Both the position numbers and the translations under genes were made by a program. Source: Canibacter zhuwentaonis (lineage in GTDB: Bacteria > Actinomycetota > Actinomycetes > Actinomycetales > Microbacteriaceae). From it: a stretch of DNA of 64,000 nt. Below are positions 25,935-35,053 of the stretch, one piece after another. The stretch lies in NCBI RefSeq assembly GCF_018531145.1, contig NZ_JAHDSZ010000005.1:1-64000 (forward strand), in the 5' to 3' direction. Position 1 is the stretch's first letter. Each line of letters begins with the position of its first letter. The notes below the pieces were generated by a model that made no database searches, was not told the DNA's origin, and worked only from the letters and a program-made list of their open reading frames with translations.

Positions 25935-28910
25935 ATGCAGATCAGGCTTCAAACTCTCGATCATCAACAGCGAGCGTTGATCGCGGCGGCTGGCGTGTTC
26001 GCGGGTGTTGATCTTAGTTTCTCGTCTGCCACGGAAGCGAATCCGGTTTTTGACGTGAGCAATCCACAGCTCAAGCATAATATTGCGCAACTGCAGGCTG
26101 GAGCTGTTGACGGTGTGGCTGCTGTGCCGCGCGCGTGGCGTACTCGTACTGACGACGGTGTGTTGGGTGTGGACATTAAGATGGAGACTGGTACTGGCAA
26201 AACCCTGGTGTACACGCAGTTGATGTTCGAGCTGAACCGGCTTTACGGGTTTCATAAGTTTATCATCTTGGTGCCTTCGACTCCTATTAAGGAAGGTACC
26301 CGATCGTTCATGAAAGCGGACTATGCGCAACAGTATTTTGATGACACCTATGGCGGTCGTTTCAAGCTGGATCTTGACGTGCTCGATCCACAGCAGCGCT
26401 CGAAGGGGCGTAAAATGTTTCCTGCTGCGATAGCGAATTTCGTGCAGGCCTCCAGATTGGTGAAAGGCCGGATCAGGGCGTTGTTGATGACCGATGGGAT
26501 GCTGCAGTCGAAAACGACGATGGCAACGGTGTACGATCAGTCGGTGTTGGGGATGTCGAGTCAACCGTATGAGGCGTTGGCGATGACTCGCCCGGTGGTG
26601 ATCATTGACGAACCTCATCGATTCCGACGCGAGAATAAGGCTTATCAAGTCCTACTCGAGCAGGTTAAGCCGCAAGCTGTTTTCCGTTTCGGGGCAACCT
26701 TTCCGAAATTTGAAAAGTCCGGGGTTACAGATTACAACAATCTCGTGTTTAATCTCGGCCCTGTTGAAGCATTTAATGAGCAGCTTGTTAAGGGCGTGAC
26801 GATACAATATCCCCAAGACGACGGTAGCGAATCTGTGCGGTTGAAACTGACTGGTATGTCACGTTCGAAACCTAAGAGCGCTACGTTTAACAACCTCGAT
26901 ACCGGCAAATCCATAACGTTGCGGGTTGGTGAATCTTTGGGCGATCTGGACGGTGATTTTGCCGGTCTTGCGGTTGAGAGTGTGGGCAAGACCGAGAACG
27001 TGCTGATCAAATCCGGTGTTACGTTATCGAACGGGCAGATTCTTACCACGGGCGATATTTTGGCTAGCCGCGTGTATTCGGAGACTTACCAGAGCTTAAT
27101 GATGAAGCAAGCTCTGGATAATCATTTTGAGACTGAGTGGGAGAACTTCCGGCGCTCCACCAAAGTCAAAACACTCACGCTGTTTTTCATCGACTCGATC
27201 GAATCCTATCGCGGTGAGGACGGGCCGGGGCATCTGCGTGCATGTTTCCACGAACTTCTTGCAGCCAAACTGGGTGAGCAAATCACCGAGCGCAAAAACG
27301 ACACATCAGTAGTCGGTCAGGAGTACCTTGCTTATCTGCGTGCGTCACTGGCGGATGTGGCTGCGACGAATGGCGGCTATTTCTCTGCGGATAATTCCTC
27401 GAGCGATGATGCTATCCAAGCTGAGGTTGATCAGATTTTACGTGACAAAGAGTCTCTGCTTTCGTTCGTGAGTTCGGATGGCACGCCCAATACGATGCGG
27501 TTTATTTTCTCGAAGTGGACGTTGCGTGAGGGGTGGGATAACCCGAATGTATTCCAGATCGTGAAGCTACGCTCATCCGGTTCAGAAATCTCGAAGCTGC
27601 AAGAAGTTGGGCGAGGTCTTCGCTTGCCCGTAGACGTTAGCGGTGCACGGCTTGCGCACGAGCAGTTTTACCTCACTTACTTGATTGATTACACCGAGAA
27701 GTCGTTCGCTAATAGACTGATTGGCGAGATTAACTCTGATGTTGCGGTGGCAGCACCGTCTGTGAAGGAACTTTTGCCCAGGGTGGCTGCAGAGCTAGGA
27801 ATGAGTGAGGATGATTTGTTCTTCGACTTGTGGCATGCACATAAATTTGTAGATCGTGATTGCAACATTTTGGAAGGCAAGGAACAAGAGCTGTTTAACC
27901 ATTATCCACAGTTCAACGTGGGCAAGCTCAAGCCTGACAAGGTCGTCACGAACAAATCCAAAACCAAGGTGGGGATTCGCCCTGGGCGGTATGCTGAGCT
28001 TAAAGAGTTGTGGGAGGCTGTTAACGCCAAATATTATCTGCGACTCGAAGACCTCAGTGAACAAGAAATTGAAACTTGTGTCGACGGCATTTTGGATTCG
28101 AAGATCTACACCGCTCAGACTGGGCGATTTACGCAAGAGACGATTGGGCGCGGTGACAATGGCGAGCTGATCGCGGAGACATCAACTAAGTCCGTGTTCT
28201 TCGTCGATGACACTCTCACTTATGCTGACTGGCTCAAAGGAGTCTATCTGCAAACCTATCTGCCGATCCAGGCGATCAACGCTGGTCTTGTGCGATACAA
28301 CGCGAAGCATCCGTTGCCAGAGGGGTTCTTCAACAGGGCCACGCTCAGTCGATTCGTCGCACAGTTTTACGAGTGGATGAAATACGAGTTTATTAATCGT
28401 TTTTCATACACCCGTATCGATGCACCGCTAGGAGCCACAGCGCTTACTGAACCAAGCGGAGAACCTTTGCGTGATATTGTCCAGGGAAACATCGGTATTT
28501 ATCGTGATGCCAGCGTTAACGTGCCTGATAAGTTTCTCTACGATGCGTTTGTCTACGATTCGCCGAAAGAAAAGGACAACATCCAAGACTCCGACGTGCT
28601 CGATGAGGTCGTTGTCTACGGCAAGATCCCGAGGCGTTCCATTCGCGTTCCTGTTTACTTCGGTGGCAGCACAAGCCCGGACTTCATGTACGTGTTGAAA
28701 GGTGCAGACGGCAAAATGTCACTGAACTTTATCATCGAAACCAAGGATGTTGAAGCACAGTCGGATCTGCGCGAGTTAGAGAAGCTACGGTTCAAGGCAG
28801 CTAGGAGGTTCTTCGATTCCATCAGTGACGAGAACATCAAGGTTCAGTTCTCCCCGCAGCTTAAGCACGACGACATCATCGTGCTCATCAAGCAAGTTGT
28901 GTCACAGTGA
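25935..28910 (+). CDS. Type III restriction subunit Res, second system
   Basis: The 991 residues have Walker A 'METGTGKTLVYTQ' (~82), motif II 'VIIDEPHRFR' (~224), the helicase motif 'LQEVGRGLRLPVD' (~555) and a C-terminal PD-(D/E)XK nuclease 'SPDFMYV...IIETKD' (~914-935). It is about 75 residues longer than the first Res and very divergent from it. No repeat insert or homopolymer is present. Together with the preceding Mod it makes a complete type III system that should be active if transcribed. Confidence 0.95.
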   Translation: MQIRLQTLDHQQRALIAAAGVFAGVDLSFSSATEANPVFDVSNPQLKHNIAQLQAGAVDGVAAVPRAWRTRTDDGVLGVDIKMETGTGKTLVYTQLMFELNRLYGFHKFIILVPSTPIKEGTRSFMKADYAQQYFDDTYGGRFKLDLDVLDPQQRSKGRKMFPAAIANFVQASRLVKGRIRALLMTDGMLQSKTTMATVYDQSVLGMSSQPYEALAMTRPVVIIDEPHRFRRENKAYQVLLEQVKPQAVFRFGATFPKFEKSGVTDYNNLVFNLGPVEAFNEQLVKGVTIQYPQDDGSESVRLKLTGMSRSKPKSATFNNLDTGKSITLRVGESLGDLDGDFAGLAVESVGKTENVLIKSGVTLSNGQILTTGDILASRVYSETYQSLMMKQALDNHFETEWENFRRSTKVKTLTLFFIDSIESYRGEDGPGHLRACFHELLAAKLGEQITERKNDTSVVGQEYLAYLRASLADVAATNGGYFSADNSSSDDAIQAEVDQILRDKESLLSFVSSDGTPNTMRFIFSKWTLREGWDNPNVFQIVKLRSSGSEISKLQEVGRGLRLPVDVSGARLAHEQFYLTYLIDYTEKSFANRLIGEINSDVAVAAPSVKELLPRVAAELGMSEDDLFFDLWHAHKFVDRDCNILEGKEQELFNHYPQFNVGKLKPDKVVTNKSKTKVGIRPGRYAELKELWEAVNAKYYLRLEDLSEQEIETCVDGILDSKIYTAQTGRFTQETIGRGDNGELIAETSTKSVFFVDDTLTYADWLKGVYLQTYLPIQAINAGLVRYNAKHPLPEGFFNRATLSRFVAQFYEWMKYEFINRFSYTRIDAPLGATALTEPSGEPLRDIVQGNIGIYRDASVNVPDKFLYDAFVYDSPKEKDNIQDSDVLDEVVVYGKIPRRSIRVPVYFGGSTSPDFMYVLKGADGKMSLNFIIETKDVEAQSDLRELEKLRFKAARRFFDSISDENIKVQFSPQLKHDDIIVLIKQVVSQ

Positions 28911-29041
28911 TTAGTTAGAATGACATTCACAGCAATCTGCCATAGCCACGAGCCTCACCGGGTGGCGCGCAAAGTATAAAGGCGGTCGCTTTCACACATT
29001 GCGTGCCGAGAATAACCGCCTATGCCGTTACGGTAACGGGG

Positions 29042-29350
29042 TTACCTTCTAAAACGCAGGCTTTCGGAAAGGCTTTTGCGCGGTTTGCGCCACGTCATAA
29101 CAAAGTAAATTATTGCAATAGTGCTGATCACAATTAGTATTCTGATGTATTCCGGCTCGAAAAGCAGGACGCGCTGTCCCTCTTCTAGTGCAAACCAGGC
29201 TTTAATAATCCCGGGAAAATAAATTATGCTGTCGGTTAGATGCGCGATTCCAAAAACCGCGAATACAGTAAGGAACAGGATGCTCCATCCCAGAAACAGC
29301 CCCAAAACTGCGGTGTTAATGATGTTTCCGATCCTTGTGAAAAGTTTCAT
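29042..29350 (-). CDS. Small membrane protein, two helices
   Basis: The product is 102 residues with hydrophobic segments at about 10-45 and 68-86, and a very basic end 'WRKPRKSLSESLRFRR'. No family is recognised. A good AAGGAT ribosome-binding site precedes the ATG. It stands alone between the second restriction system and the str operon, on the opposite strand to both, so it is probably transcribed separately. Confidence 0.6.
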   Translation of the reverse strand: MKLFTRIGNIINTAVLGLFLGWSILFLTVFAVFGIAHLTDSIIYFPGIIKAWFALEEGQRVLLFEPEYIRILIVISTIAIIYFVMTWRKPRKSLSESLRFRR

Positions 29351-29530
29351 TTTTATCCTTCCGGTGCTTCCCGAACGTGAATTGAAACAGTTGCTGCATA
29401 GTCCACGCAGCAGCTATTCTTAGTCGCGATTATAACACAATCCCCCCCTCCTCCTACGCAAAAGCCTTAAAAATTTGAGGGGAGGGATTCGACGCGATCC
29501 GCCGACTCAAACGTGCAATACTAGCGCGGG

Positions 29531-29590
29531 CACAGTCAGGGACAGGCAGGAGCAGTCAGGCTCAGTCAAGCACAGTCAAGCGGCAGGCGT
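29531..29590. repeat. Degenerate 10-bp tandem repeat, about six units
   Basis: Six consecutive 10-mers resemble CACAGTCAGG (for example AGCAGTCAGG, CTCAGTCAAG, CACAGTCAAG). The array lies ~45 bp upstream of the str-operon promoter and about 180 bp before the small membrane-protein gene's promoter side. It might bind a protein cooperatively on one DNA face; no coding is seen between 29351 and 29864. Confidence 0.7.
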
Positions 29591-29635
29591 GAGGCGCGAT
29601 CCGCCGCCTTCCCGGAGTTATTTCCTAAGCACGGT

Positions 29636-29664
29636 TTGCATCCCGTAACGCCACAGCGTAATAT
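29636..29664 (+). promoter_or_regulatory. str operon promoter
   Basis: TTGCAT (29636-29641), 17-bp spacer, TAATAT (29659-29664). Transcription would begin near 29671, leaving a leader of ~195 bases before rpsL. Confidence 0.7.
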
Positions 29665-29783
29665 AGGTTAGAAGTGTTTCACCTTGTGGCTTGCCATAAA
29701 AAGAACACTCAGGGTCCCTGGGCGTGCGCCCATTACCCCCACGGCATACCTGCACCAGTTACCGCACCGGCGGTTGCGGCAGG

Positions 29784-29805
29784 TTGCTACCGCCTCAGGT
29801 AGCAA
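29784..29805 (+). promoter_or_regulatory. Hairpin in rpsL leader
   Basis: TTGCTACC and GGTAGCAA form a perfect 8-bp stem around a 6-base loop in the untranslated leader, preceded by a second GC-rich palindromic stretch. It may take part in ribosomal-protein feedback (inference). Confidence 0.45.
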
Positions 29806-29864
29806 GTGCTGATTAATTATTCCAGCATTGCTGTCACCGTGCAGCATCTAACAAGGAGAATAAG

Positions 29865-30239
29865 TTGCCTACAATTCAGCAGCTAGTTCGCAAGGGTCGC
29901 TCACCTAAAGTTTCTAAAACTAAGGCACCGGCTCTTAAAGCGAACCCACAGCAGCGTGGCGTGTGTACCCGTGTGTACACAACCACACCAAAGAAGCCAA
30001 ACTCTGCGATGCGCAAAGTGGCTCGTGTGAAACTGTCTAACGGAACAGAGGTTACCGCCTACATTCCGGGCGAGGGTCACAACCTGCAGGAGCACTCAAT
30101 GGTGCTCGTGCGTGGCGGTCGTGTTAAAGATCTACCTGGCGTGCGTTACCGTATCGTGCGTGGCGCGCTTGACACCCAGGCAGTAAAAGGCCGGCAACAG
30201 GCTCGTAGCCACTACGGTGCAAAGAAGGAGAAGAAGTAA
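29865..30239 (+). CDS. rpsL: 30S ribosomal protein S12
   Basis: The 124 residues match S12, which lines the decoding centre. Conserved segments '[20 protein letters not shown]', '[13 protein letters not shown]' and '[14 protein letters not shown]' are present. The two lysines whose mutation gives streptomycin resistance (in TPKKPNS and GRVKDLPG) are unchanged. The start is TTG at 29865 behind AAGGAG. First gene of the str operon; its stop overlaps the rpsG start (TAATG). Confidence 0.98.
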   Translation: MPTIQQLVRKGRSPKVSKTKAPALKANPQQRGVCTRVYTTTPKKPNSAMRKVARVKLSNGTEVTAYIPGEGHNLQEHSMVLVRGGRVKDLPGVRYRIVRGALDTQAVKGRQQARSHYGAKKEKK

Positions 30240-30709
30240 TGCCGCGTAAAGGTCCTGCTCCTAAGCGCCCAGTTGTTGCGGATCCGGTTTACGGATCACC
30301 CGTTGTAAGCCAGCTGGTTAATAAAATCCTGCTCGATGGCAAAAAAGGTCTTGCCGAGCGTATTGTTTACGGCGCACTTGAAAAGGTTGCCGAAAAAACA
30401 GGTGAAGACGCAGTTGCAGTGCTGAAAAAAGCGCTTGACAACGTGCGCCCAACCCTTGAGGTGCGTTCTCGTCGCGTTGGCGGCAGCACCTATCAGGTGC
30501 CTGTTGAGGTGCGTCCGCACCGCGCAAACACGCTCGCACTGCGCTGGCTCACCAGCTACGCAAAAGATCGTCGCGAGCATACTATGACAGATCGCCTCAC
30601 AAACGAGATTCTTGATGCTTCTAACGGTCTTGGTGCTGCTGTGAAACGTCGCGAAGACACTCACAAGATGGCGGAGTCAAACCGAGCATTCGCTCACTAC
30701 CGCTGGTAA
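30239..30709 (+). CDS. rpsG: 30S ribosomal protein S7
   Basis: The 156 residues have the standard S7 fold signature: '[20 protein letters not shown]' at the N terminus, then '[20 protein letters not shown]' and '[16 protein letters not shown]'. S7 nucleates assembly of the 30S head by binding the 3' domain of 16S rRNA and is the usual autoregulator of the str operon. It is translationally coupled to rpsL by a TAATG overlap. Confidence 0.98.
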   Translation: MPRKGPAPKRPVVADPVYGSPVVSQLVNKILLDGKKGLAERIVYGALEKVAEKTGEDAVAVLKKALDNVRPTLEVRSRRVGGSTYQVPVEVRPHRANTLALRWLTSYAKDRREHTMTDRLTNEILDASNGLGAAVKRREDTHKMAESNRAFAHYRW

Positions 30710-30792
30710 AGTGCACTGTGTGCGGGCGTGTTTTTACGCTCGCACACTCTTGCAAACAGCTAGATTTAAAAACTTCGTAAAAAGGAGAACTT

Positions 30793-32907
30793 GTGGCACA
30801 AGACGTGCTCACCGACCTGAATAAGGTTCGTAACATAGGCATTATGGCGCACATCGATGCTGGTAAAACCACCACAACCGAACGCATTCTGTTTTACACG
30901 GGTGTGAATCACAAACTCGGTGAAACACACGATGGAGCCTCAACAACAGACTGGATGGAACAGGAGAAAGAACGCGGTATTACAATTACCAGCGCGGCGG
31001 TAACCTGCTTCTGGAACAACAACCAGATCAACATCATCGACACCCCCGGTCACGTTGACTTTACCGTTGAGGTTGAGCGCTCACTGCGCGTGCTCGACGG
31101 TGCTGTTGCTGTTTTTGACGGCAAAGAGGGTGTTGAGCCCCAGTCTGAAACAGTATGGCGACAGGCGGATAAATACGAAGTGCCACGCATCTGTTTTGTT
31201 AACAAGATGGATAAAATGGGCGCTGACTTCTACTTCACAGTAGACACAATCGTGAGCCGTCTGGGTGCAAAGCCGCTGGTTATGCAGTTGCCAATCGGTG
31301 CTGAAAACGACTTTATCGGCGTTATCGACCTGCTCACAATGCAGGCGTTTGTGTGGCCCGGTGACGCAAAGGGCGATGTGACCCTTGGCGCGCAGTATGA
31401 GATCCGCGAGATCCCTGCCGAGCTACAGGCAAAAGCCGAAGAGTATCGGGCAAAGCTCGTAGAAACCGTTGCTGAAAGCGACGACGCGCTGCTCGAAAAG
31501 TTCTTTGAGGGCGACGAAATCAGCAACGACGAAATTAAAGCGGCTCTCCGCAAGCTCGTTGTTAAAAACGAAATCTTCCCGGTATTCTGCGGCTCTGCGT
31601 TCAAAAACCGTGGTATCCAGCCAATGCTTGACGCGGTTGTTGATTTCCTCCCTAACCCGCTAGATATCGGCGCTATTAAAGCTCACGATCCGTCAGACGA
31701 AGAGAAGATAATCGAGCGCAAGCCTACAGCTGGCGATCCGTTCTCGGCTCTCGCGTTCAAGGTTGCGGTGCACCCGTTCTTCGGTCGCCTCACCTACGTG
31801 CGCGTGTATTCTGGTAAGGCTGCAACCGGTGCGCAGGTTATTAACTCCACTAAGAGCAAAAAAGAGCGGATCGGTAAAATCTTCCAGATGCACGCCAACA
31901 AAGAAAACCCTGTTGACGAGCTCACAGCCGGTAACATCTACGCGGTTATCGGCCTGAAAGACACCACAACCGGTGACACCCTGTGCGACCCTGCAAACCA
32001 GGTTGTGCTCGAGGCTATGACCTTCCCTGAGCCGGTTATCGAGGTTGCGGTTGAGCCTAAGACCAAGGGCGATCAGGAAAAAATGTCGACCGCTATTCAG
32101 AAACTTGCTGAAGAGGATCCAACATTCAGGGTGAGTTTAAACCCTGAAACGGGGCAAACGGTTATCGCCGGTATGGGCGAGCTGCACCTTGATATTATCG
32201 TGGATCGTATGAAGCGCGAGTTCAAGGTTGAGGCTAACGTTGGTAAGCCGCAGGTCGCATACCGCGAAACAATCCGCCGCACGGTTGAAAAGCACGATTA
32301 CACGCACAAGAAGCAGACCGGTGGATCTGGTCAGTTCGCGAAAGTGCAGATCGCTATTGAGCCGCTTCAGGTTGAGGGCGATGCAATCTACGAGTTCTCA
32401 GACAAGGTGACCGGCGGTCGTGTGCCGCGCGAGTACATCCCGTCAGTTGATGCCGGTATTCAGGATGCGATGCAGTACGGTATCCTCGCTGGATTCCCGG
32501 TTGTTGGTGTGAAAGCTACTCTGCTTGACGGGCAGTATCACGATGTTGACTCATCTGAGATGGCGTTTAAGATCGCTGGCTCGATGGCGTTTAAGGAGGC
32601 GGCTCGCCTAGCGCAGCCGGTGCTGCTTGAGCCTGTTATGGCCGTTGAGGTGCGCACCCCTGAAGAATACATGGGTGATGTAATCGGCGACCTTAACTCA
32701 CGCCGTGGTCAGGTACAAGCAATGGACGACGCTTCGGGCGTTAAAGTTGTGAGCGCACTTGTGCCACTGTCTGAAATGTTTGGTTATATCGGCGATCTGC
32801 GTTCTAAGACTAGCGGACGCGCTGTGTTCACCATGCAGTTTGACTCATACGCTGAAGTTCCTAAGGCTGTGGCTGATGAGATCATTCAGAAAGCTCAGGG
32901 TGCTTAA
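30793..32907 (+). CDS. fusA: Elongation factor G
   Basis: The 704 residues make EF-G, the GTPase that drives ribosomal translocation and, with RRF, ribosome recycling. The G domain shows '[19 protein letters not shown]', '[20 protein letters not shown]' and '[10 protein letters not shown]'; domains II-V follow at full length, ending '[11 protein letters not shown]'. The start is GTG at 30793 with an AAAGGAG site. It lies 83 bp after rpsG in the str operon. Confidence 0.98.
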   Translation: MAQDVLTDLNKVRNIGIMAHIDAGKTTTTERILFYTGVNHKLGETHDGASTTDWMEQEKERGITITSAAVTCFWNNNQINIIDTPGHVDFTVEVERSLRVLDGAVAVFDGKEGVEPQSETVWRQADKYEVPRICFVNKMDKMGADFYFTVDTIVSRLGAKPLVMQLPIGAENDFIGVIDLLTMQAFVWPGDAKGDVTLGAQYEIREIPAELQAKAEEYRAKLVETVAESDDALLEKFFEGDEISNDEIKAALRKLVVKNEIFPVFCGSAFKNRGIQPMLDAVVDFLPNPLDIGAIKAHDPSDEEKIIERKPTAGDPFSALAFKVAVHPFFGRLTYVRVYSGKAATGAQVINSTKSKKERIGKIFQMHANKENPVDELTAGNIYAVIGLKDTTTGDTLCDPANQVVLEAMTFPEPVIEVAVEPKTKGDQEKMSTAIQKLAEEDPTFRVSLNPETGQTVIAGMGELHLDIIVDRMKREFKVEANVGKPQVAYRETIRRTVEKHDYTHKKQTGGSGQFAKVQIAIEPLQVEGDAIYEFSDKVTGGRVPREYIPSVDAGIQDAMQYGILAGFPVVGVKATLLDGQYHDVDSSEMAFKIAGSMAFKEAARLAQPVLLEPVMAVEVRTPEEYMGDVIGDLNSRRGQVQAMDDASGVKVVSALVPLSEMFGYIGDLRSKTSGRAVFTMQFDSYAEVPKAVADEIIQKAQGA

Positions 32908-33065
32908 TTAATTAGATGCCCTGCTGGAGCCGTTTAGGCGGTATTCAGCAAAACCTATTGTGCTTTAGGGCATAATGGAATAAGTAATCTACAATCCGAA
33001 ACCTGTGTTACTTCCTCAGAAATTGGGTGCAAGCAACACACACTACAACGTCCCAGGAGGATGAA

Positions 33066-34259
33066 TTGGCTAAAGCAAAGTTTGAGCGGAGCAAACCGCA
33101 CGTAAACATTGGTACCATTGGTCACGTTGACCACGGTAAGACGACCCTTACCGCTGCTATTTCGAAGGTTCTTGCAGAAAAATTCCCTTCAGAGACCAAT
33201 GTGCGGCGCGATTTTAACACAATTGACTCAGCTCCGGAGGAGCGCCAGCGCGGTATTACCATTAACATCTCACACGTTGAGTATGAGACGCCAAAACGTC
33301 ACTACGCGCACGTTGATGCTCCAGGTCACGCTGACTACATTAAGAATATGATCACCGGTGCTGCTCAGATGGACGGCGCGATTCTTGTTGTTGCTGCAAC
33401 TGACGGTCTTATGGCACAGTCTAAAGAGCACATCCTGCTCGCAAAGCAGGTTGGCGTTCCTTATCTGCTAGTTGCGCTTAACAAGTGCGACATGGTTGAT
33501 GATGAAGACATTCTCGAACTCGTTGAGATGGAGGTTCGTGAAGAGCTTTCTAAGAACGGTTTCGATGGTGATAACGCACCTGTTGTTCGCGTATCAGGCT
33601 TCCAGGCACTTGAGGGTGACGCAAAATGGACTGACTCTATTGTTGAGCTTATGGAAGCTGTTGACGAGTCAATTCCAGACCCGGTACGCGACAAAGACAA
33701 GCCGTTTTTGATGCCGATTGAAGACGTGTTCACCATCACCGGTCGTGGCACCGTTGTAACAGGTCGCGCTGAGCGTGGTACTCTTGCGATCAACTCTGAG
33801 GTTGAGATCGTAGGTCTGCGCCCGACTCAGAAAACAACCGTTACCGGTATTGAAATGTTCTACAAGCAGCTTGATGAGGCATGGGCTGGCGAGAACTGTG
33901 GTCTGCTGCTTCGCGGCACCAAGCGTGAAGACGTAGAGCGCGGTCAGGTTGTTGTTGCTCCAGGTTCAATTACCCCCCACACCAAGTTTGAGGGCAACGC
34001 ATACATTCTGAAGAAAGAAGAGGGTGGACGTCACAACCCATTCTTCACCAACTACCGCCCTCAGTTCTACTTCCGTACCACTGACGTAACCGGTGTTATC
34101 TCACTTCCAGAAGGCACTGAAATGGTTATGCCCGGAGACACCACTGAGATGACCGTTGAGCTCATCCAGCCAATCGCTATGGAAGAGGGTCTTGGTTTCG
34201 CTATTCGTGAGGGTGGTCGCACCGTTGGCGCTGGTACCGTTACCAAAGTTATAGAGTAA
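33066..34259 (+). CDS. tuf: Elongation factor Tu
   Basis: EF-Tu carries aminoacyl-tRNA to the ribosome as a GTP complex. The TTG at 33066 behind AGGAGG gives [16 protein letters not shown], the conserved N terminus; an upstream in-frame start at 33027 would add 13 residues with no family match. The GTPase motifs '[14 protein letters not shown]', '[16 protein letters not shown]' and 'NKCDM' are present. Length (397) is standard. About 160 bp separate it from fusA, enough for its own promoter, though none is convincing. A terminator follows. Confidence 0.98.
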   Translation: MAKAKFERSKPHVNIGTIGHVDHGKTTLTAAISKVLAEKFPSETNVRRDFNTIDSAPEERQRGITINISHVEYETPKRHYAHVDAPGHADYIKNMITGAAQMDGAILVVAATDGLMAQSKEHILLAKQVGVPYLLVALNKCDMVDDEDILELVEMEVREELSKNGFDGDNAPVVRVSGFQALEGDAKWTDSIVELMEAVDESIPDPVRDKDKPFLMPIEDVFTITGRGTVVTGRAERGTLAINSEVEIVGLRPTQKTTVTGIEMFYKQLDEAWAGENCGLLLRGTKREDVERGQVVVAPGSITPHTKFEGNAYILKKEEGGRHNPFFTNYRPQFYFRTTDVTGVISLPEGTEMVMPGDTTEMTVELIQPIAMEEGLGFAIREGGRTVGAGTVTKVIE

Positions 34260-34281
34260 CCTCCTTACTACTCACAGCTAA

Positions 34282-34316
34282 TAGAGCCTGGCTTTTGCCG
34301 GGCTCTATTTTTATTT
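34282..34316 (+). terminator. Terminator after tuf
   Basis: TAGAGCCTGGC and GCCGGGCTCTA pair around TTTTG and are followed by TTTTTATTT. This closes the str operon. Confidence 0.93.
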
Positions 34317-34355
34317 GTGCGGGTGTGCAGATGTGTTGTGTGCGGGATCTGCTGT

Positions 34356-34369
34356 GGGGGGGGGGGGGG
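34356..34369. repeat. Poly-G tract (14 G) downstream of tuf
   Basis: Fourteen consecutive G, 40 bp after the tuf terminator. No recognisable gene lies in the following 190 bp, so what it controls, if anything, is not clear; it may belong to a gene lost during the rearrangements seen just downstream. Confidence 0.95.
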
Positions 34370-34561
34370 CTTGTGGATGGAACATATAGGCGCGCTGGTT
34401 CTGTGGGAAACTGCTGGAATGGTGCTGGCGTTCCGCGCGGGTGTGTGATGTCTGTGCTGGTTTGTCTGAGTGTTTCGCGTGTGAACGCCTCGCGTACACC
34501 GGATTTTCTGAATACAACAGGCACTAGCGGGATTGTATGCGCATAAATTTTCTGCTGTGCG

Positions 34562-34880
34562 AGTGATAATTTATTGGAAGATTCCACACTCGGGTTGCTG
34601 AATTTATAAAATTCTGGAATTCTAGATTGTGCGAATAGCGTCAATCTGGAGTCGCGTCCCTTGGCATTAGAAAAACACGTCAAAGCGTTAAAAAGCTCCG
34701 CCACTTAAAGAACCCTTACCGCAGATATCCCCGCAAGAAATAAACACTGATGAAGTTCTGCTTCGCAATTATAGCCGCAATCATCGTCACGGGAGGGCTT
34801 CTAGCGCTAGGGCTCAAGCACATTCAATCTGGCACGCCCGCCACCGGGGAGGCCGCACTGGTAGCTGCCTCAACGTAAAT
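34562..34880 (+). pseudogene. Truncated copy of serine-hydrolase gene 5' end
   Basis: This segment is highly similar to the reverse complement of about 18560-18860: the control region with its AGATTG/CAATCT arms, then an ATG at 34749 encoding MKFCFAIIAAIIVTGGLLAL up to residue ~41, where a stop codon ends it. The original continues for another 290 residues with all catalytic motifs. The copy therefore keeps only promoter region and signal-anchor. It lies beside the paralogous surface-protein gene, in a zone of gene fragments. Confidence 0.88.
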
Positions 34881-34948
34881 TAGCTGCTCTCTTTTTTTGA
34901 GGATGGCTAATTCACATTGTTATTGATGCGATAGTTTTGCTACGCAAT

Positions 34949-34983
34949 TTGATTTTTTCGGGGGGGGGGGGGGTAGTTTTAAT
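34949..34983 (+). promoter_or_regulatory. Probable phase-variable promoter with 14-G tract
   Basis: TTGATT (34949-34954) and TTTAAT (34978-34983) flank a run of 14 G (34960-34973). The spacer is 23 bp now; loss of several G would bring it toward 17. This resembles spacer-length phase variation of surface-antigen promoters in Neisseria. The surface-protein start is 70 bp downstream. Confidence 0.55.
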
Positions 34984-35053
34984 AGTGGTTTATTTTCACG
35001 TTTAAAACTTGAAACTTTCCAAAAGTTTCTCCGAATGTTTATAGGTGGTTGCT

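Noticed and set aside
34295-34546. 83-codon frame running through the 14-G tract after tuf
   Set aside because: It begins inside the tuf terminator, resembles no protein, and the Gly run is just the tract; no ribosome-binding site.
34249-34704. Antisense frame of 151 codons after tuf
   Set aside because: It runs through the terminator, the poly-G tract and the duplicated promoter region; composition unlike a protein.
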